A stretch of DNA of 64,000 nucleotides from Robinsoniella sp. (GTDB lineage Bacteria > Bacillota > Clostridia > Lachnospirales > Lachnospiraceae): the NCBI GenBank assembly GCA_022788205.1, contig JALEVQ010000075.1:1-64000 (forward strand). The letters run 5' to 3'. The position numbers and the translations under genes were made by a program. The notes under the pieces are model-generated. The model searched no databases. It had not been told where the DNA came from and worked only from the letters and a program-made list of their open reading frames with translations. This document shows positions 8,318 through 19,138 of the stretch, in pieces (position 1 is the first letter of the stretch; each line of letters begins with the position of its first letter).

Positions 8318-8424
8318 CGCCGTTTCCAAAAAATTTTCCTGTAATAATATTTTAGTGCACTCACACACCCGCCACCTTCCAACCGTTTCCGATCAGAAGG
8401 TGTCAAGCATGATGAGTACACTAA

Positions 8425-9762
8425 TTATTTGCTTAAGAAACCTTTATAGTTGCGCACAACCATCTGTGACTCGATCTGTTTCAATGTCTCCAGGATAACT
8501 CCAACAATAATGATGAGGGAGGTTCCTCCAAAGGAAACAGATGCTCCGAACACACCATTAAAGATGATCGGGAGTACCGACACAATGGTCAGACCGATTG
8601 CTCCTATAAGGATAATATAGTTCAACAGTTTTTCCAGATATTCCTGAGTTGGTTTTCCAGGACGGATACCCGGAATAAAACCACCTTGTTTCTTCATATT
8701 GTCTGCCACTTCAATCGGGTTGAATGTGATAGAAGTGTAGAAGTAAGCGAAAAAGATGATCATCGCAATGTAAACAATCAATCCGATCGATGACAGCGGA
8801 TCAGATGGATTACACCAATTCTGCTGACTGCACATTCTCAAAAGTTTTGCGCCGATTCCTGTGCCACCTTGATAGCCTGCAAAGCTTGCGATCATGTTTG
8901 GCATAGATAAAATCGAAGATGCAAAGATAACCGGGATAACACCGGCTGTGTTTACTTTCAGCGGGATGTGTGTAGACTGACCACCTACCATTTTTCTTCC
9001 CTGCATTTTCTTTGCATACTGCACAGGAATTCTTCTCTGTGCATCATTCAGCAAGATAACAAGAATAATCGTTGCAACGATAACAGCAAAAATGATCACT
9101 GCTGCCAGACACTGTTTTCCAATTACTTTTCCCTGCATAAATTTCTCATACAGAGTGACAAAGTCAGAAGGGATACGTGACAAGATATTGATGGTCAGGA
9201 CGATGGATGTACCATTTCCCACACCATGCTCTGTGATACGCTCGCCGATCCACATCAAAACTGCGGAACCTGCTGTCATAGCAAGAACAACAATCAAAAC
9301 TGAACCGATTGCATTAAATGTACTGCCGGAATTCATAGCAGGGATCAGACCCTGACGTCCGAATCCGATTGCCATCGCGAGAGATTCAACAACGGCAAGT
9401 GCAACCGTCACATAACGTGTGATGGCTGTCAGTTTTTTTCTTCCATCTTCTCCGTCTCTCTGCATCTCTTCCAGTTTTGGAATGGCGATCGTCAAGAGCT
9501 GAATGATAATGGAAGATGTAATGTAAGGTGTAATATTCAGTGCGAATATTGACATCTTCTCAAAGGATCCGCCGGTGAATGCATCGAAGAAGTTAAATGC
9601 ATCACTGGTTTGCTGAGCAAACCAGTTTGCAAAGAAACTTCGATCTACACCTGGCACTGGAATCTGAGATCCCATACGAACGACAATCAGCATCAAAAAT
9701 GTAAAGAAAATTTTGTTTCTGATGTCTTTCACTTTAAATGCATTGCGAAGTGTTTCTAACAT
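8425..9762 (-). CDS. secY: Protein translocase channel subunit SecY
   Basis: 445 residues with ten predicted membrane helices and family signatures: GSQIPVPGVDRSF near the start and NIMPYITSSII-like NITPYITSSIIIQL. The cytosolic loops include GGQSTHIPLKVNTAGVIP and IRPGKPTQEYLEKLL, which contact SecA and the ribosome. It overlaps the rplO stop by one base (TAATG), indicating translational coupling. It lies at the distal end of the spc gene set. Confidence 0.96.
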   Translation of the reverse strand: MLETLRNAFKVKDIRNKIFFTFLMLIVVRMGSQIPVPGVDRSFFANWFAQQTSDAFNFFDAFTGGSFEKMSIFALNITPYITSSIIIQLLTIAIPKLEEMQRDGEDGRKKLTAITRYVTVALAVVESLAMAIGFGRQGLIPAMNSGSTFNAIGSVLIVVLAMTAGSAVLMWIGERITEHGVGNGTSIVLTINILSRIPSDFVTLYEKFMQGKVIGKQCLAAVIIFAVIVATIILVILLNDAQRRIPVQYAKKMQGRKMVGGQSTHIPLKVNTAGVIPVIFASSILSMPNMIASFAGYQGGTGIGAKLLRMCSQQNWCNPSDPLSSIGLIVYIAMIIFFAYFYTSITFNPIEVADNMKKQGGFIPGIRPGKPTQEYLEKLLNYIILIGAIGLTIVSVLPIIFNGVFGASVSFGGTSLIIIVGVILETLKQIESQMVVRNYKGFLSK

Positions 9763-10202
9763 TAGATCACCTCAGCTTTTCCACCGAGTGCTTCAATTTT
9801 TGCTTTTGCGCCTTCGCTGAAGGCATTTGCTTTTACAGTCAGTTTTTTGGTCAGTTCACCGTTTCCAAGGATTTTTACGCCATCTTTCGGGCTCTTGATC
9901 ACGCCGTTTTCCATCAATAATTCGATAGTAACAACGGTATCATTCTCAAATCTCTCCAGTTCACTTACGTTGATTGCTTCAATCTCCAGAGTGTTTCTGT
10001 TTGTGAAACCTCTCTTAGGAAGTCTTCTGTATAAAGGCATCTGACCACCTTCGAAACCAATTCTTGGTGCTCCAGAACGAGCTTTCTGTCCTTTATGTCC
10101 TTTACCAGCTGTCTTGCCGTTTCCTGAACCGTGTCCGCGTCCTCTTCTGAAGTTATCACTGTGTGTAGAACCTTCTGCAGGTCTTAAATTTGATAAATCC
10201 AT
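9762..10202 (-). CDS. rplO: 50S ribosomal protein L15
   Basis: 146 residues starting [15 protein letters not shown], with the glycine- and arginine-rich [20 protein letters not shown] segment typical of L15. The start is placed at 10202, because an upstream in-frame GTG (10211) lies in the Shine-Dalgarno AGGAGGTG. It is a late 50S assembly protein. It overlaps secY by one base. Confidence 0.96.
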   Translation of the reverse strand: MDLSNLRPAEGSTHSDNFRRGRGHGSGNGKTAGKGHKGQKARSGAPRIGFEGGQMPLYRRLPKRGFTNRNTLEIEAINVSELERFENDTVVTIELLMENGVIKSPKDGVKILGNGELTKKLTVKANAFSEGAKAKIEALGGKAEVI

Positions 10203-10231
10203 TCTCGACACCTCCTATCAAAATTATTTAC

Positions 10232-10414
10232 TTAAATTTCTTCAACTTTTACTAAGTGCTGTACCTGTGCGATCATGCCTCTCATTGCAGCATTGTCCGG
10301 AACCTCAACTGTCTTGTTCAGTTTTTTCAGTCCTAAAGCTGCTACAGTTGCACGATGCTTTGGAATCGCACTGATTGTAGATTTCACTAATGTGACTTTT
10401 AATTTACCTGCCAT
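10232..10414 (-). CDS. rpmD: 50S ribosomal protein L30
   Basis: 60 residues with the L30 pattern VTLVKSTISAIPKHRATVAA followed by LGLKKLNKTVEVPDNAAMRG. This is the short bacterial form, which binds 5S/23S rRNA regions. GGAGGATT precedes the ATG. It is spaced 14 bp after rpsE and 29 bp before rplO. Confidence 0.96.
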   Translation of the reverse strand: MAGKLKVTLVKSTISAIPKHRATVAALGLKKLNKTVEVPDNAAMRGMIAQVQHLVKVEEI

Positions 10415-10428
10415 TGTCCGAATCCTCC

Positions 10429-10938
10429 TTAAGCAAGAATCTCTTCAATAGATTTTCCACGAAGTTTTGCAACTTCTTCTGGGGATTTCAGTTTCTTTAA
10501 TCCTTCGATTGTTGCCAGAACTACGTTCTGTTTGTTGTTTGATCCCAGGGATTTTGTACGGATGTTTTTGATTCCTGCCATCTCCAGCACGTTACGTGCA
10601 GGACCTCCGGCGATAACACCGGTACCTTCAGGAGCTCTCTTCAACAGCACGCTTGCTCCGCCGAATTTTCCGAGATAATCGTGTGGGATACTTGCGTTCT
10701 CGTCTAATGCAACCTCGATGAGTTTCTTTGTAGCATCCTCTTTTCCTTTGCGGATTGCTTCTGGAATTTCTGCAGCCTTTCCGAGACCAGCGCCAACGTG
10801 TCCATTGCCGTCACCGACAACTACCAAAGCTGTGAAACGGAAGTTACGACCACCCTTGACAACTTTAGTTACACGTTTAATTGATACTACTTTTTCCGTT
10901 AACTCATACTGACTAGCATCAATAATAGTATGTTTCAT
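10429..10938 (-). CDS. rpsE: 30S ribosomal protein S5
   Basis: 169 residues. The N-terminal double-stranded-RNA-like domain is signed by [21 protein letters not shown], and the C-terminal domain carries [21 protein letters not shown]5 takes part in decoding fidelity and mRNA unwinding at the entry channel. AAGGAGG lies 8 bases before the ATG. Order rplR-rpsE-rpmD is standard. Confidence 0.96.
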   Translation of the reverse strand: MKHTIIDASQYELTEKVVSIKRVTKVVKGGRNFRFTALVVVGDGNGHVGAGLGKAAEIPEAIRKGKEDATKKLIEVALDENASIPHDYLGKFGGASVLLKRAPEGTGVIAGGPARNVLEMAGIKNIRTKSLGSNNKQNVVLATIEGLKKLKSPEEVAKLRGKSIEEILA

Positions 10939-10955
10939 CTGTTCTTCCTCCTTGA

Positions 10956-11324
10956 CTAGAATTCCAGACCAGCTTCTCTTGCTGCATCTGCTAACGCTTT
11001 GATTTTACCCTGATATATAAAGCCGCCTCTATCAAAGACAACAGTGGTAATACCCTTCTCTAAAGCTCTCTTTGCGATTACTGTACCTAAGTATGCTGCT
11101 GCATCAACGTTATTTGTCTTCTCTAATTCTGCCTTTACTTCTTTCTGAAGTGTAGAAGCAGAAACTAAAGTATTTCCAACTGTATCGTCAATAATTTGAG
11201 CATACATATGATTATTACTTCTATACACAGCTAAACGTGGTCTCTCAGCCGTGCCGCTGAAACGATTGCGTAATTTTCTATGTTTATTTACGCGAACTTT
11301 TGTTCTAGACTCTTTGCTAACCAT
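10956..11324 (-). CDS. rplR: 50S ribosomal protein L18
   Basis: 122 residues, starting [20 protein letters not shown] with the conserved [20 protein letters not shown] motif. It binds 5S rRNA with L5. The start at 11324 is taken because AAGGAGAG is best spaced to it; an in-frame GTG two codons upstream is the alternative. It lies 18 bp from both neighbours in the spc operon. Confidence 0.96.
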   Translation of the reverse strand: MVSKESRTKVRVNKHRKLRNRFSGTAERPRLAVYRSNNHMYAQIIDDTVGNTLVSASTLQKEVKAELEKTNNVDAAAYLGTVIAKRALEKGITTVVFDRGGFIYQGKIKALADAAREAGLEF

Positions 11325-11342
11325 CTTCACACTCTCCTTAAA

Positions 11343-11882
11343 TTATTTTTTACCAGTCTTACCAACTTTACGTCTAATAACTTCATCAGCATATTTGATA
11401 CCTTTGCCCTTGTAAGGTTCCGGAGCTCTCTTTTCTCTGATTTCAGCTGCGTATTGGCCTACTTTTTCTTTGCTGATACCTTTTACAATGATCTTGTTTC
11501 CATCAACGGAAGTCTCGATTCCCTCTGGATCTTCCATTTCTACTGGATGAGAGTATCCTAAGGATAAGGTCAGTTTCTTTCCGGCTTTTGCTGCTCTGTA
11601 ACCAACGCCGTTTACTTCCAGCACTTTCTGGTATCCCTCACTCACACCTACAACCATGTTGTGGATCAGAGTTCTGGTCAGTCCGTGCAGGGATTTCATT
11701 TTCTTTAAGTCGTTTGGTCTTGTGACGATCACATGACCATCCTCAACCTTGATTTCCATCTCTTTTGGCAATACTCTTTCCAGAGTACCTTTTGCGCCTT
11801 TAACAGTAACTTTATTGTCTTCTGCGATTTCCACAGTTACACCTGCTGGGATCGCTACTGGCATTCTTCCGATACGTGACAT
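11343..11882 (-). CDS. rplF: 50S ribosomal protein L6
   Basis: 179 residues of two duplicated L6 folds, ending in the signature [20 protein letters not shown]. It sits near the factor-binding site of the 50S subunit. AAGGAGG precedes the ATG. The 127-bp spacer to rpsH holds a possible extra promoter on the minus strand (TTGCAC, 18 bp, TATAGT, ending near 11950) and a GAGAGG...CCTCTC hairpin in the leader. Confidence 0.96.
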   Translation of the reverse strand: MSRIGRMPVAIPAGVTVEIAEDNKVTVKGAKGTLERVLPKEMEIKVEDGHVIVTRPNDLKKMKSLHGLTRTLIHNMVVGVSEGYQKVLEVNGVGYRAAKAGKKLTLSLGYSHPVEMEDPEGIETSVDGNKIIVKGISKEKVGQYAAEIREKRAPEPYKGKGIKYADEVIRRKVGKTGKK

Positions 11883-12009
11883 GCCGATTTCCTCCTTACT
11901 TAAATTTTCGGAGAGGCTCTCTTGACCTCTCTGTTTTCAGTAACTCCATTATACTATACATCACATTTACTGCGCTGTGCAATACCATATCTGTGTCGGG
12001 AATGAAATA

Positions 12010-12411
12010 TTACCAGATAAATGCTAATACTTCTCCGCCTACCTGAAGCTTTCTAGCCTCTTTGTCTGTGATCACACCCTGGTTTGTGGACAGGATTGCG
12101 ATTCCTAAACCGCCAAGTACTTTTGGCAGATTCTCTTTTCCTGCATATACACGCAGACCTGGTTTTGAGATTCTCTTAATACCAGAGATGATTTTTTCGT
12201 TCTTGTCTGCACCATATTTTAATGTGATGCGGATGGTCTTGAAGTTTCCTTCATCAACGAGATCATATTTTTTAATGTAACCTTCATCTAACAGAATGTT
12301 TGCAATGGCAAGTTTCATTTTAGAAGACGGAACATCGACGGTATCATGTTTAGCAGTATTTGCGTTACGGATTCTTGTAAGCATATCTGCGATTGGATCG
12401 CTCATTGTCAT
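12010..12411 (-). CDS. rpsH: 30S ribosomal protein S8
   Basis: 133 residues starting [20 protein letters not shown] and ending with the S8 signature region [20 protein letters not shown]. It binds helix 21 of 16S rRNA. In E. coli it also represses the spc operon through an mRNA mimic. GGAGG lies 8 bases before the ATG. A 185-bp structured spacer precedes it. Confidence 0.96.
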   Translation of the reverse strand: MTMSDPIADMLTRIRNANTAKHDTVDVPSSKMKLAIANILLDEGYIKKYDLVDEGNFKTIRITLKYGADKNEKIISGIKRISKPGLRVYAGKENLPKVLGGLGIAILSTNQGVITDKEARKLQVGGEVLAFIW

Positions 12412-12596
12412 TTAAGTTGCCTCCTTTTTCAATCTCTCTATCGAAATAACTGGATTTCTGATCTGCAGAAAGGCGTTTTCGCACTTTCTGTACTCATGAA
12501 GAATGGTTCCGTCTAGCCATCTCTTACAACACCTCCTGGTGTTTTTTCGATAGCCCAAAGACGGAACACGAACGGCTTTCGCTAAGTGCTCAATGC
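12412..12596 (-). promoter_or_regulatory. rpsN-rpsH leader with SD-bearing hairpin and possible 8-codon ORF
   Basis: On the minus strand ACACC-AGGA-GGTGT (12542-12529) folds a Shine-Dalgarno into a hairpin loop. About 11 bases further on, an ATG at 12520 opens an 8-codon frame (MARRNHSS, stop at 12494). The same 17-base motif recurs at 5800-5816 upstream of rpsM. Such leader peptides or hidden ribosome binding sites may tune rpsH, but no function can be shown from sequence. Confidence 0.4.
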
Positions 12597-12782
12597 CTAC
12601 CAGCTTGCTTTCTTTACTCCTGGGATCTGTCCTTTGTATGCTAATTCACGGAAGCAAATTCTGCAGATTCCGTATTTTCTTAAATAAGCGTGTGGACGAC
12701 CACAAATTCTGCAGCGGTTGTACTCTCTTGTGGAGAACTTCTGTGGACGCTGCTGTTTGATTTTCATTGCTGTCTTAGCCAT
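12597..12782 (-). CDS. rpsN: 30S ribosomal protein S14, zinc-binding (type Z)
   Basis: 61 residues, the short form, with CRICGRPH and CRICF giving the four-cysteine zinc site (CxxC-x12-CxxC). The C-terminus is [12 protein letters not shown]. It sits in the 30S head near the A site. AGGAGGGA precedes the ATG. The zinc-independent long paralogue is not in this window. Confidence 0.96.
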   Translation of the reverse strand: MAKTAMKIKQQRPQKFSTREYNRCRICGRPHAYLRKYGICRICFRELAYKGQIPGVKKASW

Positions 12783-12799
12783 GAAATTTCCCTCCTATA

Positions 12800-13339
12800 C
12801 TATTTGGCGAATGGCATGTTGAACTGTTTTAATAATTCACGAGCTTCTTCGTCTGTCTTTGCTGTTGTAACGAAGATTACATCCATACCTCTTACTTTGT
12901 CTACTTTATCGTATTCGATTTCAGGGAAAATCAGCTGTTCTTTGATACCAAGAGCATAGTTACCTCTTCCATCAAATGCGTTTGGATTTACTCCTCTAAA
13001 GTCACGTACTCGTGGCAGAGCCAAGCTGATCAGACGATCAACGAACTCGTACATTTTTTCCCCACGCAGTGTCACTTTACATCCGATTGCCATACCTTCT
13101 CTGATCTTGAAGTTAGCGACTGAATTTTTTGCCTTTGTCAGAACTGCCTTCTGTCCTGCGATGAGCTCCATATCCTTCACAGCAGTCTCCAGAAGTTTTG
13201 CGTTTTCCTTTGCCTCGCCGACACCCATGTTGATAACAACTTTGTCAAGCTTCGGAACTTCCATAATGTTTTTATATCCAAATTTTTTGATCATATTATC
13301 TACGATCTCATTTTTGTATAATTCTTTAAGTCTACTCAA
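12800..13339 (-). CDS. rplE: 50S ribosomal protein L5
   Basis: 179 residues carrying [20 protein letters not shown] and the signature [20 protein letters not shown]. It binds 5S rRNA and contacts the P-site tRNA. The start codon is TTG at 13339 ([10 protein letters not shown] follows), with AGGAGG 9-10 bases ahead and no nearby ATG. Spacing to rplX is 23 bp. Confidence 0.96.
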   Translation of the reverse strand: MSRLKELYKNEIVDNMIKKFGYKNIMEVPKLDKVVINMGVGEAKENAKLLETAVKDMELIAGQKAVLTKAKNSVANFKIREGMAIGCKVTLRGEKMYEFVDRLISLALPRVRDFRGVNPNAFDGRGNYALGIKEQLIFPEIEYDKVDKVRGMDVIFVTTAKTDEEARELLKQFNMPFAK

Positions 13340-13362
13340 CGTCTGCGACCTCCTCTCTTATA

Positions 13363-13683
13363 TTAATCGATGACTTCGCGCTCAGCACCTTTAACTTTTG
13401 CTGTACGGACTTTCTTGTCTCCTACTGTTGTGAAACCGATTCTTGCCGGTTTTCCGTTGTGGAGATACATAACATTGGAAGCGTGAATGTATGCTTCTTT
13501 TGTCACGATTCCGCCCTGCTGATTAGCTGCTGATGGTTTTGTATGCTTTGTGACCATGTTAACACCTTCTACCAGAACGGTGTTATCTTTCACGTTGACA
13601 GCGAGAACTTTACCTTCTTTATCTACATCTTTTCCAGCGATTACTTTGACAGTATCACCTTTTTTGATCTTTAAAGCTGACAT
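13363..13683 (-). CDS. rplX: 50S ribosomal protein L24
   Basis: 106 residues with an N-terminal KOW motif ([20 protein letters not shown]) and a long loop typical of bacterial L24. It is an assembly initiator for the 50S subunit. AGGAGG stands ahead of the ATG, and only 11 bp separate it from rplN. Confidence 0.96.
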   Translation of the reverse strand: MSALKIKKGDTVKVIAGKDVDKEGKVLAVNVKDNTVLVEGVNMVTKHTKPSAANQQGGIVTKEAYIHASNVMYLHNGKPARIGFTTVGDKKVRTAKVKGAEREVID

Positions 13684-13694
13684 CCTGGTACCTC

Positions 13695-14063
13695 CTATAA
13701 TACTTCCGGAGCTAAGGAAGCAATCTTCATAAACTGCTTGTCACGAAGCTCTCTGGCCACTGGTCCAAAAATACGTGTTCCTCTTGGAGTCTTATCATCT
13801 TTGATGATAACAGCAGCATTTTCATCGAATTTAATATAAGAACCGTCTTTACGACGTGCGCCTCTTACTGTACGAACAACTACAGCTTTTACAACATCAC
13901 CTTTTTTAACAACACCGCCTGGCGTTGCATCTTTAACGCTGGCAATAATGATGTCACCAATGTTTGCATATCTTCTGGTAGATCCGCCCATAACTCTGAT
14001 ACAGAGCAGCTCTTTTGCACCAGTATTGTCAGCGACTCTCAGTCTGGTTTCCTGTTGAATCAT
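13695..14063 (-). CDS. rplN: 50S ribosomal protein L14
   Basis: 122 residues starting [20 protein letters not shown], with the universal signature [16 protein letters not shown] and the [13 protein letters not shown] end. It forms intersubunit bridges and is the RsfS docking site. GGGAGG precedes the ATG. Confidence 0.97.
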   Translation of the reverse strand: MIQQETRLRVADNTGAKELLCIRVMGGSTRRYANIGDIIIASVKDATPGGVVKKGDVVKAVVVRTVRGARRKDGSYIKFDENAAVIIKDDKTPRGTRIFGPVARELRDKQFMKIASLAPEVL

Positions 14064-14084
14064 GCCGATATACCTCCCACTCTA

Positions 14085-14342
14085 TTATTTAACCTTTTCG
14101 ATAATCTCAACGAGTCTCCATCTCTTGTCTTTGGATAACGGTCTGGTCTCCATAACTTTTACAGTATCGCCGATATTGCACTCATTGTTTTCATCATGTG
14201 CTTTCAATTTATATGTTTTCTTTACAATCTTGTTGTAAAGAGGATGTTTTACGTGGTTCTCTACAGCTACAACGATTGTCTTGTCCATCTTATCGCTGAT
14301 TACTTTGCCTGTACGAGTTTTTCTAAGATTTCTTTCTTCCAC
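14085..14342 (-). CDS. rpsQ: 30S ribosomal protein S17
   Basis: 85 residues with an OB fold signed by [20 protein letters not shown] and [20 protein letters not shown]. It binds the 5' domain of 16S rRNA early in assembly. The start is GTG at 14342, nine bases after GGAG. A 70-bp spacer separates it from rpmC. Confidence 0.95.
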   Translation of the reverse strand: MEERNLRKTRTGKVISDKMDKTIVVAVENHVKHPLYNKIVKKTYKLKAHDENNECNIGDTVKVMETRPLSKDKRWRLVEIIEKVK

Positions 14343-14412
14343 AGTGATAATCTCCTTTCTATGAAATAGCTAAGAAATACATAATCGCGTGGTCTCTCCA
14401 CAACGAATTCGA

Positions 14413-14622
14413 TTAGTTCGCAGCGTTCGTCTTCTCAGCGATAACGGTCTGAATTCTGGCGATGTTCTTGCGAACCTCTTTGATTCTGCTTGTGTTATCT
14501 AACTGGTTTGTTGCGTTCTGGAATCTTAAATTGAAAAGTTCCTTTTTAGCAGCTACTAATTCTTCGGATAATTCTGCAGCTGATTTGTTCTTTAAATCTT
14601 CTACATACTTATTAATTTTCAC
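14413..14622 (-). CDS. rpmC: 50S ribosomal protein L29
   Basis: 69 residues starting at GTG 14622 ([20 protein letters not shown]), with [20 protein letters not shown] as the family core. It is a helical hairpin near the tunnel exit, where trigger factor and SRP dock. A second in-frame GTG at 14631 would add three residues, but it overlaps the AAGGCGG ribosome binding site. The gene overlaps the rplP end by 11 bp. Confidence 0.94.
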   Translation of the reverse strand: MKINKYVEDLKNKSAAELSEELVAAKKELFNLRFQNATNQLDNTSRIKEVRKNIARIQTVIAEKTNAAN

Positions 14623-15049
14623 TGTTATCACCGCCTTCTAAATCTGCACGAGAAACGATTTTACATTTACATGGGAGTTTGTGCATAGCAAGACGCAGAG
14701 CCTCTTTTGCTACTTCCTCAGGAACGCCTGCGATTTCAAACATTACTCTGCCTGGTTTTACAACTGCTACCCAGTACTCTAATGTTCCTTTTCCGGAACC
14801 CATACGTGTTTCTGCTGGTTTCGCTGTTACTGGTTTATCTGGGAAAATTTTGATCCAAACTTTACCACCACGTTTAATATAACGCGTCATAGCAACACGG
14901 GCTGCCTCAATCTGGTTCGATTTGATCCAGCATGGCTCGGTAGCTACCAGACCGTACTCACCCTGGCTCACTACATTTCCTCTCAGTGCCTTTCCTGCCA
15001 TGGAACCACGGAACTGTTTACGACGCTTAACTCTTTTTGGCATTAACAT
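14612..15049 (-). CDS. rplP: 50S ribosomal protein L16
   Basis: 145 residues with [20 protein letters not shown] at the start and the signature [20 protein letters not shown]. It contacts A- and P-site tRNA and is a late assembly protein. The ATG at 15049 overlaps the rpsC stop (TAATG) and is 9 bases from GGGAG; an ATG two codons later is the alternative. Confidence 0.96.
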   Translation of the reverse strand: MLMPKRVKRRKQFRGSMAGKALRGNVVSQGEYGLVATEPCWIKSNQIEAARVAMTRYIKRGGKVWIKIFPDKPVTAKPAETRMGSGKGTLEYWVAVVKPGRVMFEIAGVPEEVAKEALRLAMHKLPCKCKIVSRADLEGGDNSEN

Positions 15050-15705
15050 TATTTATCGCTCCCTTCCTTGTTTCCTTTAGTTGGAAGTACTTCGCCTTCG
15101 TAGATCCAAACTTTAACGCCTAATTTTCCGTAAGTTGTATCTGCCTCAGCGAATCCATAGTCAATATCTGCTCTCAGTGTCTGCAGCGGGATGGTTCCCT
15201 CACTGTAGAACTCTGTACGTGCCATATCTGCTCCGCCCAGACGTCCTGCAACGGCTGTCTTGATACCCAGAGCGCCTGCCTTCATGGTTCTTCCCATAAC
15301 AGACTTCATAGCACGTCTGAAAGAAACACGGTTCTCAAGCTGTAAAGCGATGTTTTCAGCTACCAGCTGAGCGTCTCTGTCAGGTCTTTTTACTTCTTTG
15401 ATATCTACGATTAACTTTTTATCTGTGAACTGAGCTAACTCAGCTTTTACTTTCTCGATCTCAGCGCCGCCTCTTCCGATTACAACACCTGGTTTTGCAG
15501 TGTGGATGATTACTTTTACGCGATCAGATGCTCTCTCGATTTCGATCTTAGAAACTCCGGCACTGTATAATTTTTTCTTCAGGTATTTTCTGATGTTGTA
15601 GTCTTCTACTAAGCAGTCTGCAAAATCAGCTTCAGCATACCATTTTGAGTCCCAGTCTTTAATAACACCGACTCTTAAGCCATGTGGATTAACTTTCTGT
15701 CCCAT
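15049..15705 (-). CDS. rpsC: 30S ribosomal protein S3
   Basis: 218 residues with an N-terminal KH domain ([19 protein letters not shown]) and a C-terminal domain holding [20 protein letters not shown] and related signatures. It lines the mRNA entry channel with S4 and S5. AAGGAGGG precedes the ATG at 15705. Confidence 0.97.
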   Translation of the reverse strand: MGQKVNPHGLRVGVIKDWDSKWYAEADFADCLVEDYNIRKYLKKKLYSAGVSKIEIERASDRVKVIIHTAKPGVVIGRGGAEIEKVKAELAQFTDKKLIVDIKEVKRPDRDAQLVAENIALQLENRVSFRRAMKSVMGRTMKAGALGIKTAVAGRLGGADMARTEFYSEGTIPLQTLRADIDYGFAEADTTYGKLGVKVWIYEGEVLPTKGNKEGSDK

Positions 15706-15716
15706 GATTGCCCTCC

Positions 15717-16103
15717 TTATCTCTCATTCAACACAACTGTGATGTGGCTTAATCTCTTCTCGATTCTGTAAGCTCTACCCTGTGCTCTTGGTCTGATTCT
15801 CTTCATTGTAGGTCCTTTATTTGCGTAGCACTCTTCCACATAAAGGTTCTCTACATTCATCTGATTGTTGTGTTCAGCGTTTGCGATCGCTGATTTTAAT
15901 AATTTCTCTATTAAAGAAGACGCATATCTTGGGTTATATGTTACAATACCAAGTGCTGTCTGCACATCTTTACCTCTGATGGCATCTAAAACGAAGCATG
16001 CTTTCTGAACAGATACTCTAGCGTAAGATAATGTTGCTGATGGTCTTGTATCTTTCTGAGCATTTCTCTCTCTCTTGATCTGTGATCTATGTCCTTTAGC
16101 CAT
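15717..16103 (-). CDS. rplV: 50S ribosomal protein L22
   Basis: 128 residues with [20 protein letters not shown] and the C-terminal [20 protein letters not shown] signature. Its long hairpin reaches the exit-tunnel constriction, where macrolide-resistance changes occur. No unusual feature is seen in that loop. AAAGGAGG lies ahead of the ATG. Confidence 0.97.
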   Translation of the reverse strand: MAKGHRSQIKRERNAQKDTRPSATLSYARVSVQKACFVLDAIRGKDVQTALGIVTYNPRYASSLIEKLLKSAIANAEHNNQMNVENLYVEECYANKGPTMKRIRPRAQGRAYRIEKRLSHITVVLNER

Positions 16104-16132
16104 GAATGAAACCTCCTTTCAATTCCGATATT

Positions 16133-16414
16133 CTAGCGAACGCCAGACTTTTTCTCGTCTTTTCCGTGTCCGCGGTAAGTTCTTGTTGCTACAAACTCTC
16201 CGAGTTTGTGTCCAACCATATCCTCTGTTACGTATACCGGAACATGTTTTCTTCCATCATGAACTGCAATTGTATGTCCAACCATCTGTGGGAAAATTGT
16301 AGAACGGCGAGACCAGGTCTTGATCGCCTGTTTGTCTCCGCTTGCGTTCTGAGCTTCAATCTTCTTCATTAAGCTTTCATCAACAAATGGTCCTTTTTTA
16401 AGTGAGCGAGCCAT
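16133..16414 (-). CDS. rpsS: 30S ribosomal protein S19
   Basis: 93 residues starting [20 protein letters not shown] and carrying the signature [20 protein letters not shown]. It sits in the 30S head next to S13. AAGGAGG precedes the ATG. Confidence 0.97.
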   Translation of the reverse strand: MARSLKKGPFVDESLMKKIEAQNASGDKQAIKTWSRRSTIFPQMVGHTIAVHDGRKHVPVYVTEDMVGHKLGEFVATRTYRGHGKDEKKSGVR

Positions 16415-16458
16415 AGGTTCTAACCTCCTTATAAACCTTATAAACTTTGTTTGATTGA

Positions 16459-17304
16459 TTAGTTGTTGATCGCTTTACCGTCTCTTCTTCTTACGATCAT
16501 TTTGTTAGAATGTTTGTTTTTCTTTCTTGTCTTCAAACCAAGAGCAGGTTTGCCCCAAGGTGTGCATGGACCTGGACGACCGATACCAGTCTTTCCTTCT
16601 CCACCACCATGTGGATGATCGTTAGGGTTCATTACGGAACCGCGAACGGTAGGTCTGATACCCATATGGCGTTTTCTACCAGCTTTACCAACATTTACCA
16701 GGTTGTGATCTCCGTTTCCTACAACACCAACCGTTGCGCGGCAGATGATCGGAACCATTCTCATCTCTCCTGAAGGCAGACGAAGTGTTGCATATTTTCC
16801 TTCTTTTGCCATCAGCTGAGCTGCATTTCCTGCGGAACGAACTAACTGTCCGCCCTTTCCAGGATATAACTCAACGTTGTGTACCATAGTACCAACTGGG
16901 ATTAACTCTAATGGAAGGCAGTTTCCAATTCTTACTTCGGCTTCTGTACCATTCATAATCTTCATTCCTACTTTTAAGCCTTCTGGAGCTAAGATGTAGG
17001 ATTTCTCGCCGTCTGCATAGCAGATTAAAGCGATGTTTGCTGTTCTGTTTGGATCGTATTCAATTCCGAGAACTTTTGCCGGGATTCCGTCTTTCTTTCT
17101 CTTGAAGTCTACGATTCTGTATTTTCTGCGGCTTCCGCCTCCGCGATGTCTTACTGTGATTTTACCCTGGTTGTTACGACCAGAATTTTTTCTAAGAGAT
17201 TCTACTAAAGATTTCTCCGGAAAACTTTTTGTGATTTCTGAGAAATCAGATCCAGTCATATGTCTTCTGGAAGGTGTATATGGGTTATAGGTCTTAATTC
17301 CCAT
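16459..17304 (-). CDS. rplB: 50S ribosomal protein L2
   Basis: 281 residues beginning [20 protein letters not shown]. The peptidyl-transferase-associated signature [20 protein letters not shown] includes the conserved His. It is needed for subunit joining. AAAGGAGAG precedes the ATG. The 105-bp spacer to rplW has no gene. Confidence 0.97.
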   Translation of the reverse strand: MGIKTYNPYTPSRRHMTGSDFSEITKSFPEKSLVESLRKNSGRNNQGKITVRHRGGGSRRKYRIVDFKRKKDGIPAKVLGIEYDPNRTANIALICYADGEKSYILAPEGLKVGMKIMNGTEAEVRIGNCLPLELIPVGTMVHNVELYPGKGGQLVRSAGNAAQLMAKEGKYATLRLPSGEMRMVPIICRATVGVVGNGDHNLVNVGKAGRKRHMGIRPTVRGSVMNPNDHPHGGGEGKTGIGRPGPCTPWGKPALGLKTRKKNKHSNKMIVRRRDGKAINN

Positions 17305-17409
17305 TGTTGTCTCTCCTTTCGATATTTATTATCACGCTTTCGTTGCGTATAGCTGCGACCAGTCATCTGTGCCTGACCGCCATCTATGGACCCGTCATCC
17401 CCTCAGGAA

Positions 17410-17709
17410 TTAAAGTCCCTCAAAAATCTCGATGTCTGCGCTGTCTTCTGTCAGAGCTACGATAGCTTTCTTTGTCTTTGCTGTCTTTCCGAATGTCATG
17501 CCGCGTCTCTTATTCTTTCCATCTAAGTTCATGGTGTTGACACTCTTTACTTTTGTTCCGTTGAACATTTTCTCAACAGCTTCTTTGATCTGTCCCTTTG
17601 TTGCATCTGTATGAACTAAGAAAGTGTATTTTTTCTCGCCCATAGCATTCATACTTTTCTCTGTAATAACTGGTTTCAGAATTACATCATAATACTTGAT
17701 ATCTGCCAT
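17410..17709 (-). CDS. rplW: 50S ribosomal protein L23
   Basis: 99 residues with [20 protein letters not shown] and the NMDGK/K-rich loop ([13 protein letters not shown]). It forms the tunnel-exit docking site for trigger factor and SRP. The ATG overlaps the rplD stop by one base, so the two are coupled. Confidence 0.96.
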   Translation of the reverse strand: MADIKYYDVILKPVITEKSMNAMGEKKYTFLVHTDATKGQIKEAVEKMFNGTKVKSVNTMNLDGKNKRRGMTFGKTAKTKKAIVALTEDSADIEIFEGL

Positions 17710-18329
17710 TATGCGTACACCTCCTCAATAGTTGCTACAGCAGCCTTTGTCACTACAACTGTGTTATATTTTAAGATGTCATAAACATTGATTGTGTTTG
17801 TCAGAGCAGTTTCTACGTTTGCAATGTTTCTTGCAGACAGTACTACATTCTGATCGTTGTCGTTCAGTACAACCAGTGCCTTTGTCACATTTAAGTTGTC
17901 CAGAACAGCTTTCATGTTCTTTGTCTTGATTCCGTCGAATTTTAACTCGTCCAGAACGATCAATTTATTTTCCTGAACTCTGGATGTTAATACAGATTTC
18001 AGAGCCATTCTCTTTTCTTTCTTGTTCATCTTGAAAGAATACTCTCTTGGAACTGGAGCGAATACGATTCCGCCGCCTGTCCACTGTGGAGCTCTTGTTG
18101 AACCCTGTCTAGCATGACCGGTTCCTTTCTGTCTCCAAGGTTTTCTTCCGCCACCGGAAACTTCGGAACGAGTTTTTGCTTTCTGTGTTCCCTGACGTTT
18201 ATTTGCAAGCTGGCTTACAACTGCCATGTGTACCAGATGTTCGTTTACCTCTACACCGAATACAGCATCGTTCAGCTCCATGGTGCCAACTTCTTTGCCT
18301 TCCATATTGTAAACAGATACGTTTGCCAT
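17709..18329 (-). CDS. rplD: 50S ribosomal protein L4
   Basis: 206 residues with the tunnel-loop segment [20 protein letters not shown]. In E. coli, L4 also represses the S10 operon through its leader, so it is the likely effector for the structured rpsJ leader here. AAAGGAGG precedes the ATG at 18329. Confidence 0.96.
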   Translation of the reverse strand: MANVSVYNMEGKEVGTMELNDAVFGVEVNEHLVHMAVVSQLANKRQGTQKAKTRSEVSGGGRKPWRQKGTGHARQGSTRAPQWTGGGIVFAPVPREYSFKMNKKEKRMALKSVLTSRVQENKLIVLDELKFDGIKTKNMKAVLDNLNVTKALVVLNDNDQNVVLSARNIANVETALTNTINVYDILKYNTVVVTKAAVATIEEVYA

Positions 18330-18359
18330 CTGTGAGTTCCTCCTTTCCTATCAAAAGCC

Positions 18360-18995
18360 TTATTTGCCGGATTTAACTGTTTCTTTGATTGTTACTAAAG
18401 ATTTCTTTGGTCCTGGTACAGCACCCTTTACTAAGATCAGATTGTTCTCTGCATCCACTCTCACGATCTCCAGATTCTGGATTGTGATCTGTTTGGATCC
18501 CATATGTCCTGGCATTCCTTTGCCCTTGAACACACGGCTTGGATCGGAACAAGCACCGTTTGAACCTGCATGGCGATGGAATTTGGAACCGTGTGCCATA
18601 GGTCCGCGGCTCTGACCATGTCTCTTGATAGCACCCTGGAATCCTTTTCCTTTTGAGATTGCTGTTGCGTCGATCTTGTCGCCTGCTGCGAAGATGTCTG
18701 CTTTGATCTCCTGTGCTAATTTGTACTCTTCTGCATTTTCAAACTTGAACTCTCTGACGTATCTCTTGTAAGAAACACCAGCTTTTGCAAAATGGCCTTT
18801 CATAGGTTTGTTTACTAATTTTTCTCTCTTGTCAACAAAACCTACCTGAACTGCACTGTAACCATCATTCTCTACTGTCTTTACCTGTGTTACCACACAT
18901 GGTCCAGCCTGAAGAACGGTTACTGGAGTTAACACTCCGTCATCATTGAAGATTTGAGTCATTCCGACTTTTGTAGCTAAAATCGCTTTCTTCAT
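18360..18995 (-). CDS. rplC: 50S ribosomal protein L3
   Basis: 211 residues starting [20 protein letters not shown], with the signature [20 protein letters not shown]. It starts 50S assembly and reaches the peptidyl-transferase centre. The start at 18995 follows AGGAGG; a frame to 19046 is rejected. Confidence 0.97.
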   Translation of the reverse strand: MKKAILATKVGMTQIFNDDGVLTPVTVLQAGPCVVTQVKTVENDGYSAVQVGFVDKREKLVNKPMKGHFAKAGVSYKRYVREFKFENAEEYKLAQEIKADIFAAGDKIDATAISKGKGFQGAIKRHGQSRGPMAHGSKFHRHAGSNGACSDPSRVFKGKGMPGHMGSKQITIQNLEIVRVDAENNLILVKGAVPGPKKSLVTIKETVKSGK

Positions 18996-19138
18996 TGTTT
19001 TACCTCCTGTTAATCTACAGCGGATTACACTGTGTTGTGCAATCATCCTAGACAGACAGTCAATATAAGTGGAACGATTTCGTTGCTTCTATATCAACCT
19101 GTAAGGATAATTTACCAAATTCAATCACTTTTCAAAAA

